From positions 109,798,267-109,862,266 of the forward strand of contig OY282605.1 of assembly GCA_958298945.1 (NCBI GenBank): a DNA stretch of 64,000 nucleotides, given 5' to 3'. Each line of letters opens with the position of its first letter. Within the stretch, counting starts at the first letter, position 1. Shown piece by piece: positions 22,330 through 35,500 of this stretch. Both the position numbers and the translations under genes were made by a program. Source of the stretch: Atherix ibis (taxonomy: Eukaryota > Arthropoda > Insecta > Diptera > Athericidae). A model generated the notes under the pieces. That model did no database searches. It was not told where the DNA came from and was given only the letters and a program-made list of their open reading frames with translations.

Positions 22330-23621
22330 TTTTTTTCCAACGGTTTCATATCATTTTATTTTATAAAATCGTTAAAAATCTGTTTGTTTATTGCTCATTT
22401 AACAAAAAATAAAAATGAAGTAGAAAATTTATGAAAAATAAATGAATTCGAAATTTTTTATAATTTAACGTTATAAAATGCATGTTAGTCTTTTATACAG
22501 GGTGTGCTACATGAAGGTATATAATTATGAGAAATTCCGTTGTTACGTTGATTGTTGAAACCCAAGCCAAGTCATCCGTGCAATTAGGAACGTTTCTTTA
22601 AATAATGTTGTAATCATATAATCACTAAAGCTTGTATTGCACTGTTGTTAGCTTATTTTATCATTATTCCTAAGCATAAAAAATCTCAATATTATTTGCC
22701 AAAATTGGATAAACTGCTACGTAAATAGGGCATTGTATCAAACTTAATTAAACATTTGTCTAGAAGGTGTGGGGATATTACAGTAAGTGCTTACAGATGG
22801 CAGAACGATCTCTTCGAATAAAAATGGTGGAGAATTATGAAAAATGACATCATACACATACTTTAAATGAAATTTCATTAAATTATTAAATAAGAAAAAA
22901 ACAGAAAGACAACTAAATAAAATTATCTTTTCTTTATATCATATTAAATACGTTATTTTATTCATTAAATGGATATGTTATTGATTCAAAACTCAATAGA
23001 TCAAAATTCAATGGGGTCAGACTTACAGAGGATAACTCTTTAAAGAAGCACCCGCTTGCTGTTACTCTATAATCTAAGATCTATTCGCTAATCTGAGAAA
23101 AGTGTAAAATCTGCATTTAATTTGCGAAGTTTTTATTAGTGAAAATACATTGAATGGCAGTGGAAAATTCTAGAATTCCACCGACGACGATATGTTGAGC
23201 TTGTAAAATTGATTGAATAATTTGGAAAAAATTTATCCTGAAAATTTTTGAAGGAAAAAACCGTTAATTGTCACAAAGAGAGACGTATGCACATATAAAA
23301 ATTGTATATTAAAAAAAAACTTGATAGCGGAATTTTTACTAATGTAAAAAAATAACCATAATTAATAAATAATATTAATATACTAAACAAAAAAAGTGTT
23401 TTATTGCATACAATTCAGGAGAAATACTGTTAAAAACACTGTAAAGAAGAATATATAATTAAATATCTTATAATCAATTATTTAGAAATTTGAATAAAAA
23501 TTTGATAACATTTTTGCAAAACTTTAAAAAAAATTTAGTAAAATTTTTAAAAAAATTTAGTAAAATTTTAAAAAAAATTCATTTAAATTTAAGAGAATTT
23601 ACAATAAATTATTGGGTTGTC
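22330..23621. other. AT-rich spacer between gene 2 and a mariner copy
   Basis: No gene. A possible transposon end (CAGGGTGTGCTACATGAAGG) starts near 22498, but no partner repeat or coding remnant was found. Confidence 0.4.
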
Positions 23622-24705
23622 CGGAAAGTAATTTTGTTGTTTCCCAACACAGGACTTAATTGTATTTTTTCACAGCCAACTTCACACTTAATCCGCATAA
23701 TCATATGTATTTTGACAGCTGACATAGTAAAACTTGCTTGTGAAAAAAGCTGTATTTTTTCACAGCCAACTTCGACTGATTCTGCATAGTAGTTTTTGGT
23801 TGATACCCTTTTAAATATGGATAGTGAAAAACTGCATTTTCGGCATATTTTATTTTTTGCTATAGAAGAGATAAAAATTATCCAATGTCTATGGAGAAGA
23901 TGTGTTAAGTGAGCGCCAGTGCCAAAACTGTTTGGAAAATTTTCATCCGGCAATTTTGATCTCAAAGATGCACCACGTTCTGGAAGACCAGTTGAAACTG
24001 ATGAAGGTACAATAAAGGCATTAATGGATGCAAACCGGCGAATAACAACTCGTGAGATCGGTGAGAGATTAAATTGACCGAATTCGACTGTTCATGATCA
24101 TTTGAAACGGCTAGGTTTAAAGAGGTTCCTCATCTACTTACGGAAAAAAATTGTGCTGTCGCATTGACGTTTGTGATTTGCTTCTAAAAATGCTAAGAAA
24201 ATGATTATCGAGCAACACAACGATCAATTCTGAAGTGTACTTTCATCAGTTGGACAAATTGAATGATTCACTTAAAGAAAAAAGGCCAGAATTGGTCAAT
24301 AGGAAAGGTATAGTGTTCCAACAGGATAATGCGATAAACCACATACAAGTTTGACCAGTCGGAAAAAACTTTTAGAGCTTGGATGGGATATACTCTCATA
24401 CCCACCTTACTCTCTGGACCTAGAACCTTCTGATTATCATTTGTTCCGATCTCTACATAACCGGCTCAAAGTTAGATGGTAAAACTTTAATGCATATCAG
24501 GAGGTCAAAAATCGCTTGGATCAGTTTTTTGCCAGCAAAGAACAATCATTTAATGAGCGTGGAATCATGCTACTACCAGAAAGATGGTAACGGGCATTGG
24601 ATCAGACTGGACAATATTTAATTGAATAAAAAATTAATTCACTATAAGAAAATCGTCTTTCATTTTTATAAAAAAAAAACAAAATTATTTCCCGGACAAC
24701 CCAAA
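23622..24705 (+). mobile_element. mariner with GGTTGTCCGG ends, internally deleted
   Basis: Terminal repeats TTGGGTTGTCCGGAAAGTAA (23622 on) and its inverted counterpart ending CGGACAACCCAA (24705). Plus-strand fragments: start MDSEKLHFRHILFF (23817), SGNFDLKDAPRSGRPVETDE and TIKALMDANRRITTREIGER (23947-24065), then LLELGWDILSYPPYSLDLEP and SDYHLFRSL (24370-24460) and a C-terminus reading RGIMLLPERW. The region around the first catalytic aspartate is deleted and there are many stops. Related copies lie at 41.15 and 42.23 kb. Confidence 0.85.
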
Positions 24706-25727
24706 AATTTATAATTTTGATAAAACTTTTAAGAAGATTTAATAAAATTCAAAAAAATTTAAAAAGGATTTTTTTTTGAAATGAAGTAATTTTTTTTATT
24801 ATTTAAGATTCCTCCTCATCCGATTTCCTGGCCTGGCGATTTTAGATTTTTTGTTGGAACTAGGAAATACCGTGAAGATATTCATCGTTGTTGTCCTCGG
24901 GCATTATAGGGGAACTCCACACAGTTGGCCACGGAGTAGCATAGGACGTTTTGGGGAATAAGCCTTGGAGAGAGAGGCGCAACATCTGAACCGTTGGCGG
25001 TTCACGCTACAATTTTTTATTTATATAATTGGTCCTTTGCAATGGGTTTTTCGACATTTTTCGACTTTTATTTTTATTGAAGAAAACAATTATTTTTTTG
25101 TTTCCATATTTTATCCTGCTCTCATTTTATATTCCCTCGAAAATCATTCCTTACTTACTATAACTGCCTCTCCCCTCCCATTCGTAAGATTTTTAGTTTT
25201 TGTTTGCATTGTACCGTCCCTTGGAGAACTTAACACCAAATAGAATTTTATGTTTTCGTTAGTACATAACCAAAAATATATATGACAGAAAAGAATTATT
25301 CTCTGAGCAAGGTCACTTTTGTTCGTGTTCCACTAGAACTTCAATTTATGAACTTCCTTTTCCTTCCTCGTTTTCCTATTTCTCCTTTATTATGACTTCA
25401 CCTACCCGCTATAAATTTTTATATTCCTTTGAACATAAGAAAAATCAAAAGAATTACTGGTGATCATTTTAATATACACAACCGTTATGGTATTTACTCC
25501 TTCTTCCAACTACAAATAAATTAATAAGTTGTCAAATTATTAATTTATTTGTAGTTGTCTATAAAAATACCCTTGCACTACTAACCCCCGTTTTTTTAAA
25601 TGACTCTTTAGTTTTGAATAATTGCTAAAAATAATTTCTTTTGCCGACGAAGCTATTTTTATTAATATAAATTTTTCCATTGTTAATAAAATTTAGCTGA
25701 AATATGTGTAGAGGGATCTTATTAATA
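24706..25727. other. unassigned stretch, possibly transposon-derived
   Basis: A less AT-rich patch at 24810-25010 looks inserted, but neither strand gives a recognisable protein. A perfect 19-bp inverted repeat lies at 25507-25525 / 25539-25557 (CAACTACAAATAAATTAAT). Nothing else supported. Confidence 0.45.
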
Positions 25728-26545
25728 TAGGGTTTTCCAAAAGGAGTAATATGATTTCTTTAAAAAAAAACACACTAATTGTTAAGGAAATTCAAATGTT
25801 TTTTATTTAATGTGAAGTACAATCGATACAATTAAGTTCTGAATAAAACGGCATTCAAATGGCCTCCACGACTTTTTTTGCAGGAACGAATTCGATGAAC
25901 CCAATTTTCAAGCACTTTTTCCACTAAATCAAATCGTATGTCATGAATAGCACGTTCAATATTGACTTCTAAAGCTTGAAGAGAGTCTGGTTTATTGCTA
26001 AAGACCAATGACTTCAAATAACCCCACAAGAAATAGTCTAATGTTGTTAAATCACAACTTCTTGGTGGCCATTCAATGTCACAATTTCTTGAAATAATCG
26101 AATTTCCAAACTTTTCTCGCAACAATTCGGTTGTTGCACGTGCTGTGTGGCACTTCGCCCCGATTTATTGGAACCAGATGTTGTCAAGATCAACTTCTTC
26201 CAATTTCGGCCATAAAAAGTTGGTTATCATCGATCTATACCGCTCCCCATTGACAGTAACGGTGTTACCAGCTTCATTTCGAAAGAAGTACGGACCGATG
26301 ATTCCACCAGACCAAAAACCACACCAAACTGTCAATTTAGGTGAATGTAATGGGTGTTCATGAATAGTGTGTGGATTTTCGTCGCACCAGAATCGACAGT
26401 TTTGTTCGGAGAAGATGATTTTCTTAAATTGGAGAACGACTATTTTGATAATAAAATTGAATAATTTATAGACGTTGTTCTTGCGTATATCTGTCCATGA
26501 TAAAATTGTAAACATTACGGAGTTCAGGTTCAAATTAGATGGTAA
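25728..26545 (-). mobile_element. DD41D (rosa-like) transposon copy B, internally deleted
   Basis: Same family as 14.4 kb. The left end TAGGGTTTTCCAAAAGGAGT is at 25728; no clean right terminal repeat is preserved. Minus strand: LTTLDYFLWGYLKSLVFSNK and the C-terminal region (26060-25850), SGGIIGPYFFRNEAGNTVTV (26310-26250), then an abrupt join near 26430 to the N-terminal start region (about 26500). About 480 bp of the middle is missing compared with copy C. At 26167-26162 the catalytic QD pair is TAA-ATC (stop, Ile), the same change as in copy C. Confidence 0.85.
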
Positions 26546-27487
26546 TTTTGATATTTTCCCACAGGTAAATTTTTTTATTAATAAAATTTTTTTATTTACT
26601 TATAAGAACGAAAATAATAAAATATAAAAAATGATTGACATCAATTTGAAACGTTTATTATTATTATAATTTTTTTTTTATAAGAAAATCAATATTTACA
26701 AGTACACCTGGAAGGATAAGTTTAAAAATTTGTTCAAAATTAATTTTTATTAGGGAAACTTTTATTCGAATTAGTAAACAAATTGAGATATTGAAGTCAG
26801 ACACGAATCTTAGAGTACAATTATATTCAATACATTCACATATGATTTACAGTATTTGTTTGAGAACATTAAAAATATTTACTTACACTTTTTATACAAT
26901 ATTTTAATTTACATTTTTTTTTTGCTTAAACATATATTTTTAATATTTACATATTTACTTTATACAATTATTTTTATTAAGTATTAATTTACTGATTATA
27001 TAACTTATTGTTAACTTATAATTATTGTTCATTTAAAAATATTCATTCTTAATATTTAATATAGTTTATTTGATATTGCAGTTCATATAAATAGTTCTGC
27101 GTGTGTGTATATTATTATTTTTTTTCCGGACTTATTAATAAACAGGATATAATTATTTGTTAAGAATGTTAAATTATGGTACAATAAGCTCCTAAATATT
27201 CATAATTATACTTTTCTTCTCAATCACATACTTTTTGTGCGTTCTTTGATAATTTTGTTATTTTTTTATTCCGTATTATTTTTTCGTATCGAATTACAAT
27301 GAAAAATCCGCTCTTGATAATTTTTTTTTATAAAGTGACACATTCAAGTATTATGAACGTTTCAAAATAAATACTTTAATATAATCTTAAAACTGATTTA
27401 GATTAGAATGGTTTTTAGGGTTTTTACCGTACTTGTGCACTCTTAGTATATCGTTGATAACAGACAATTCCAAGTGTATGCCTAGAG
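26546..27487. other. AT-rich region upstream of CS-alpha-beta gene 3
   Basis: Long A/T runs, no coding region or repeat recognised apart from the promoter-proximal sequence near 27480. Confidence 0.5.
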
Positions 27488-27495
27488 TATATAAG
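27488..27495 (+). promoter_or_regulatory. TATA box of CS-alpha-beta gene 3
   Basis: TATATAAG in the context AGAGTATATAAG, identical to gene 1, 109 bp upstream of the ATG. Confidence 0.65.
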
Positions 27496-27596
27496 GTGGA
27501 AAATCAGTAAAATAATCAATTAAATTACTGACCACTTTGGTTTAAATTATTTGAATTTTTAAGGGTTCAAAAATTTATTAATTAAAAAAATTCAAA

Positions 27597-27873
27597 ATGC
27601 GTTTCGTATTAGTTTGTGTTCTTTTGGCCGTACTCGTTGCAGTTGCATATGCTGCACCAGCAGCCATCGACATGGAACCAGGTATTTAATAATTTGGCAT
27701 GGACTTTTTGTTAATTTACATAATTAATAAATATAATAATTTTAAAATTTCGTTTTCATTTATTAACAGCTCCAAGAGCATATTGCAACATTTCCAATTG
27801 TTGGAGCAAATGCCTTCAAATGGGATATAAAAATGGTTGGTGTGATCCTTTCAACACTTGCCATTGCAGTTAA
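27597..27873 (+). CDS. small secreted CS-alpha-beta (defensin/sapecin-B-like) peptide 3
   Basis: Exons 27597-27681 and 27770-27873 with an 88-bp intron; 62 residues, same layout as gene 1. The signal peptide (MRFVLVCVLLAVLVAVAYA) and pro-segment (APAAIDMEP) differ from gene 1 at only three of 28 positions, and the first 60 bp of the intron is nearly identical. The 34-residue C-terminal part differs at nine positions, including all four residues of the first inter-cysteine loop (NISN against SLTA). Cysteine spacing C-x4-C-x3-C-x9-C-x5-C-x1-C is unchanged. A secreted defence peptide is the likely role, by family. This and gene 1 are the two intact members of the cluster. Confidence 0.88.
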
Positions 27874-29552
27874 ATATTATTTTCACTATTTGATTAAAGA
27901 GCTTAAAATAAAATAACACTAATAAAATGTAATTGTCGATAAATTTTATAATAATTTTTTTGTATATACTGTTGCAATGGAATAAAATTCATAATTATTT
28001 AAAAAATTAGGTGGATTTTTTTTGTTTGAATTAAATTTAAATTTATATAAAATATAAGTAAAAGGATCAACTATATGATCTGATTAGAAATTAATAAAAG
28101 AAAATCGTATATTCACCGGAATGAACAGGTTATTATCGATTTCTAGAAATTGAAATTCTTTAAGTCGTCAAACATTATAATTATTAGGAAATGTTTTTCT
28201 GACTATAAATGGTCTAAAAGATAATTATAACGAAATTTTGTATTATTTACGAAAAACTCTGAAAATTCTAAATATTAACATTTTTTCTGACAATTGAAAA
28301 TATTTTATACTTTGTAGAACTACAGCATTGGCTTCATAAAAATTCTGTCTAATTCTGACAAAACACTTTCTTAGTTTTGGTTTTTCTTTATTTTGAGTTA
28401 CTTTACAATTTATAAATATAAATATTTTCAGAAATTCTTTAGATCTTAAATAAAAATGACACATGAAATTTAAATTCCCGATATCTGTCAAAATTTATAA
28501 GCATAAAAAAAACTAAAATATGCTCTTTGTTCAGTAAACTACCACTTCATGGAAAATAGCGTTTTAAAACTGACCGTTGGTCTACAAAATTAGTGCCTTG
28601 GTTACAATATTTGATAATTACTTACAAAATAACCAACAAACTAAAATATGATTCCATTTAAAACAAAAAAAAATTGTTAAAAAAATATAAATATGGACTA
28701 TTGTTATTATATTTATTTGTTAATATATGATAAGTTAAAAAAGATGTTAATTACATTTTTATATCCATACCAAAACTGTGTCATATTTTCACAAAAAAAA
28801 TCTATAATAAAATAAACATCATGTTTAATTTTTTTCCGCTAGAAGTAAACAAAGAGAATTAAAATTAATATTTTAGAAAAATATTGTATAACGAAAGGGC
28901 CTATCCTACGTAGTTCTTTTATCTAAGATCATAACTCCCAAGCCCAACAAACTTAATGAATATTTGACCACAAATAATCTGATCAATTTTATTAAGAACA
29001 ACCTTTTTAATTTAAATAAAATATATTCGATTTTTATAATACAAAATGTTTACGTCAAAAACATATTTGCCTGTAAGTGTATTTTGACGTGTAGTCCATC
29101 TTAGCCTAAAAGTACATAGTTTTTTACATGATTTCGTTCTATTTTATTATAAAAAATATATTTAATTTGAATAGTATTAATGTGCGGAATAAAATAAAAA
29201 AAAAATATAAAACCCATATTCTACAATATATTCAATTACATTTACACATGGTTAAAATTTTTTATCCAAAAACACCTAATATTATTACCTACCCTTCTTA
29301 TCCAATATTATCAATTTACATATATTTAATCCCCCCTCCCTCTCCCCTTATATTTTAAATATTGTACATCATCTCTGTAATAATATTTATTTAATATTAA
29401 TGAATTATTTTATAAATTTGTTATCTTTTTGTAACACAACAAAGTTTCTTATTAAAAACATATGGAAAAATACAATAAGCTCTTAAATTATTAAAAAATC
29501 TTTCTAAAATTTTACTTCATTAAATCATATTAATGTGTATTGTTTAATAATT
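27874..29552. other. AT-rich convergent intergenic region
   Basis: Between CS-alpha-beta gene 3 (+) and the receptor 3' end (-). Possible AATAAA for gene 3 at about 27907. Otherwise no recognisable coding region, transposon end or repeat. Confidence 0.5.
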
Positions 29553-32500
29553 TCATAAATTTATTCTTTCAGTTGATCTTACATTAATGGTAATATTATT
29601 GACACAATTGGACGAAATTCTTGTGGAATCTGAACGTATTATATGCCTTCGATTATTGAATGAGCTCTCGGTACGGTAATGTTTTAAATTAACATCTCGC
29701 AAATCCTTATCGAGTGACATTCTCGAACACCAAGGACGTTTTAATAAACTCTGTAATACATAACGCTAAGAATTAAACAAGAAAACAAAAAAACATTTTT
29801 TGTTTTGATTTGTTTCTGTTTCAAATTAGAATAAATTTTCGATTACCTTAAATCCAATACGAAATTTTCGATTCATGAATGCATAAAGAATTGGATTAAT
29901 GCAGGAATTTGCTGCTCCCAACCACTGTGCTATTGGTAATAGGATGTAAATGGCCGATTGGAAACATTCATCATAAAGAATTTCCTCAGAAAATTTTACA
30001 ATACAAAATATCGTGTACAATGGCATCCAGGATAGTGCAAAAGTTATTATCACTACAAAGACCATTTTCACAACCTGTAAGAAAAAAGGATTTTTTTCTA
30101 TATGCGAAGTAATTCTTACTAAATATTTGTTTGTTAAATTAAAAACATATTAAAATCATTAAGAAAAAGAGTATTTAAAAATTAAAATTTTATTTATTAT
30201 CATTATTCTTTAAAATACAAATTAATTACTCGGTGGAAAATTTATTTCTCATTGCAATTTTGATTTGAAGCCAGCAATTTCTCATTGCAATTTCCATTTA
30301 AAGCCAGCAATTTCGAAAAAGAAAACTATGCGTATGATAAGCCCAAAAATTCGATTACCTAAAGGATTTCTATTCCTTGAGGCTAGGCTGATCTACTACG
30401 GACATTTCTGAGCAAAGCCCCTTTATGTCGTGATTAGAAAATGAAGCACACCATTTTCGGTTAGACCAAACATTTTTGACTTTAGACTACAACTTTCAAT
30501 TAAGGGTTGTAATTATTAGGCCTCTTGTAAATATTTTTCCGCTTTTAGGTTCAAATACTTCTAACGTAATTTTTATCTGAAGCAAAAATTTGTGACCTCA
30601 GATTACAACGTCAATTAGAGATTGAAGAAGTTGAATTAAGACATCTTGTAATATTTGTTTTCCATTGGGGTCTAAATACTTCTAATAAATATTTTAGCTC
30701 AACAAAAAATTACGACCTTAAACTACAACTTTCAATTAGAGGTCGCAAAGTGGAGTTGTGACATCTTGTTAATAATTTTCGTTTTTAGATTAAAACAGTT
30801 CTAATGCCATACATAGATCACAACTTTCAATGAATAATCAAAGAGAAATTGAAGACCTCTTGTAAAAATTGTTCCTTCCAATACAATCTTTAGGTCAACA
30901 AAAGGTCTCGACCTTAAACGACAACCTTCAATTGAAGGTCGTAAAGAGGTTGGGCTAAGATCTCTTATAATATTTTTTCTAATATTATCCTTAGCTTAAT
31001 AAAAAAGGCATAACCCTAGACTTCTTGTAACATTTTTATTCCATTTGGGTCTAAATACTTCTAATAAAATTTTAGGTCAATAAAAATTAACGACCTCAAA
31101 CGATAACTTTCAATTGAAGGTCGTAAAGAGGTTGGATTAAGACCTTTTATAATATTTTTTCTAATATTATTCTTAACTACAACTTTTAATTAGAAGTCAT
31201 AAAGAAGTTGGCTTAAGACCCCATGTAAAATTTGTTACTGTTTTAGGATCAAATACTTCTTATACTAACATATCTTCAACACAAGGAAAATGGTTTGACC
31301 TCTGACTACAACGTCAGTTAGAGGTTGAAGAGAAATTGGATTAAGACTTCTTGTAACATTTTTAATCCATTAGGGTCTTAGTATTTCTCAAAATATTTTA
31401 AGGGCTACAAGAAGTCTCGATCTCAAATCACAACGTTCAATTATTGGTCATAAAGAAGTTACGTTAAGACCACTTGTAAAAATAGTGTTACTATTTTAGG
31501 TTTGATGAATACTTCTAATCTACTCTGATAGATAAAGACTCTATTTAATACAAAAAACTTCTTCGAATACTAGGGGTCCCATGTATTTGCAAATAGAATA
31601 TCGAGTGTATTCTAATTTTGTATGCATATATTTCTAATATACCAAAAATTTAAGTCCGAAGGTTTAGCTGATTGGAAAATGTCGAACGTATGAATGCCAC
31701 CACACCTATAAAAAGCAAATCACTCAAAGGTCTCTCATCGAATTCATAAAAAAAATTAACCAATCCTTATGTGAAAGGATTGTGTAATAAGGAATACCAA
31801 AAATAAATACACAACAACTATGAATTGTCAAGAAGGACTTTTTCTGCATTATATTGCGTTATATTATAAAGTAATTTTGTCTCAAGGACATGTGCCAGAG
31901 ATATTTTGAGATATACGTGTATGCTCGCATACCAGAGAATTTTTGTTAATTTTTTTCACAAAAAAATCCACCAAATTATATGTTCTATATTTTTATTTAT
32001 AAGATAAAATATATTTAAATATTTCTAATATGTGCAAGACTTACTTTAACTCTGCTTTTATGAATCGCATCGTTCTTTCCTCTGCCAAATAGACGTTCAC
32101 CAGGAACACTACGATTGGCAACATTTCTCCAAATGATTGCGTAACAAATTGAAATAACTGCCAATGGCCCCAAATAGCAGATAATTAAATTAGCGATTAT
32201 AAAAAATAAATTTTCTGTCTGTTGCGATGGCCATAATTCAATGCATACCTAGAAAAAAAAAATGAGTAACAAAAAATTAATCAGAAAATGTATGTCATGA
32301 TTCGCCTTATCAACTCAGATAAAGTACAAGCAATCGAGTTAGTTTTTATGTTTAATTATTTTGATTTTTACTGTGATTCAATAAAATTATATGAGAGCAA
32401 TTTTATTGTGACTCATACCTTCGCCTTACTTCCTGTTATGCCAATTGGTTCCAAAGTAAACACAAAAAGCCATGGAAGATTGATGGTTAATGCTACTAAC

Positions 32501-35500
32501 CAGATAATAGTAACAGAGACTTTGTACTGTCGACTGGACATGGTTCCTGATAAGGGAAATGAAATGGCCGCACACCTCTCAATTGATATTGCCATTAGAG
32601 TGTTTACGGATGCCGAAACTGAAACACCTTGAAGATAAGATACCGTTTTACAGAAGAATACGCCAAGAATCCATGCTAAAATTATAAAAAAAATATTTTT
32701 CATTTTATAATATATTCTTGCATAATCAAGGGTATGGAAATATATGTTAAAAAACTAGCAGATATTTGGAGAATATAAATTAAAATCGATTAAAGCTTTG
32801 TTGTAATAGAAAAAAGAATATTATCAGTTTGAAACCGACTGCAATTAATCAGTAGACCTAAAATACTTTTATGGTTGAAAGGATATTAAAAGCTAGATAA
32901 ATGAGTAGTTTTTATAATATAGTACGTTCTCGTATGTTTTTTTGTAAAGTTCATATAGACAGAATAGCTATTCAAGTTTTTATTAGTAAAAACTACTGAC
33001 ACTTATCTTTGCCTTAATCAAGATAAAATAAATAATTATAGGCTTAGAGTAGGTCATTGACTTCCACTTTAGGTCAATGGTAAGTTAACTTAAATTAAAG
33101 ATTAATATTAGTTTATAAGTAAAGTTATAAAAATGATAGTCTATGTCCTTTTATAAGACTACACCCTGAATGCGGCATTTTTTATTTTTTTTCTATCAAA
33201 CCCTTTTGATGTGATGTGATGTTTTTCCGTAAATAATTCAACGAATAAATAGCTTGGGTGGGAGGGAAGGTCAAGTAAGTAGAAGTTGGGAATATGAAGG
33301 ACATTAATTTTCATAAAATACTCTGGAAAATTTTAGTAATTAAAATTATCCTTAATCCAAATAAACCCGTAAAATATCCATCTTCCTGTATAAATTTTAG
33401 TTTTTTTACCAATCCTTGTTAAAAATTTAAAAAAATTATAGGACTAGCGTAATGGCTTAGAGTAGGTCATTGACTTCCACTTTAGTTCAATGGTAAGTTA
33501 ACTTAAATTGAAGATTAATATTAGCTTATAAGTAAATTTATAAAAATGATAGTCAATGTCCTTTTATAAAACTACACACTGAATGCGGCATTTTTTTTTT
33601 TTTTCTATCAAACCTTTTTAATATGATGTGCTGTTTTTCCGTAAATAATTCAACGAATAAATACCTTGGGTGGGAGGGGAGGTTACATAAGTAGAAGTTG
33701 GGAATATGAAGGACATTAATTTTCATAAAATACTCTGGAAAATTTTAGTAATTAAAATTATTCTTAAACCAAATAAACACGTAAAATATCTATCTTCCTA
33801 TATAAATTTTAGTATTTTTACCAATTCTTGTTAAAATTTTTGAAAAATTTCTATTCAAATACAATACATTATTCACTTCCAAATAATGAAAAAATTATGC
33901 TTGATCACAAATTTAGATGCGATCTGAACAGTTTATAATCGGTTGAGAGGAAAGGCTATTATCCGCATTTTTAACAATTTTATTTTATTTTTATATTGTA
34001 CATTAATATTATGCTCTTTAAAATAGTTTATTTGGACAGCTATACATTGGCGGAGAAATTGTTCTCAGTCTTTGTAGTGATGCTAGAAGGCTTCAACTAG
34101 AATTCAATTCTTTGAATATTACGGACAGTATCAATATAACGTCCTTTTAAGTGTTTTTTTGATCTTTTAATACAAAAAAGGCTATAGGTACAGAGATCAG
34201 GTGTATAGGGGGGCTGAGAAACCACAGAAATACTTTTTTTTAAACAAAAACTAATTCATAGAAATAGTTGTGTAACAGGGGGATTTTCATGGTGGAGCAT
34301 CGAAGTGTCTGCAATGTCCAAGTTAAAAAAATCATTTCGTATGACATCTTTTTAGGAATTCCAAAATACCAAAAAAAAAAAATTGTTTTGCTGATGTTAG
34401 CTACATTTCTTGCATTTATCACTGACTTATCAGACCGCCTCGTATATATCAATTTTTTAGTTGACTGAAAAAATTTGTCTCCCTAAATATAATATAATAC
34501 AAATTCATAATAAAAACGAAATATTTCAATAAATAAAAGTGACCTACTTTTTCTGGGTCAGTCTTTAAAGATCATAAAAAGTACGAAAGTATTAAAAACC
34601 ACTCAAAATAAAAAAAAAAACAGAATATTTTGCTAATAAAATTTTATAAAAACTCTTTCTTGAAGAAAATTTCTTTACTGTACCAAAGGATTGTTTTTTA
34701 TTTTGAATTAAAAAAAAATCATATTCTACCAAATTTATAAAGAAGTCCCTACACAATACATACGAGCATATTTTTACAAAAAAAAATTACATTTCATCTT
34801 CTACCTAAAAAGTCAATACCGTTTATCCTTTATTATGCATAAAACCTTTTGACGGATTTTAGATTTAATGTTCACTGATTTTTTTTTACTATGCAATAAA
34901 AATGTCAGTTTGTATTTATGAACCGGCGAATTTTTATCCATACTGACATTTTCTCATAAAATCAAAAATTTCTATCGTTTCGAACAGAAATTGAAGAAAA
35001 TTTGACATTTTATTATAATAAATTGAAATTGGTTTAATATTAAAATCAATTTCAAAAATCATTTTAAATCGTCATAATAGGAGTAATCTTTTCTTTTCCA
35101 ATTTGAAACTTTACTACTCAAATAGCTTTTGCCAAAATGATTTAACAATTTTTTTAAACTCGATTAGGTATTTATCTTTTTATATACACTCTTATACCTA
35201 TCTGTACGTGTATCGTATTTTCAATTTAAGATTATTATTATAATTATCCTGAAATTTGAAAATAATTTCGTACAATAAAATAACAAAAATAAAATACTAC
35301 AAGTATGTAGAAAGAAGCCATTTTTCCATAAGTTCAATAGAATAATACGACTATGGCATTTGAATAATTTTCTTATAAAGTTTGCACATATGTTTTTACA
35401 TACAAACTGAATATATTGAGAAAAATATATTGTTTATATAAATTGGTATAGATTCATTAGAAGATAATCAGTACTATCTACAAGATTTAGAAAATTGCAA

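Noticed and set aside
24965..25243. 92-codon open frame in the unassigned stretch
   Set aside because: No recognisable domain, hydrophobic low-complexity translation, no promoter or splice support.
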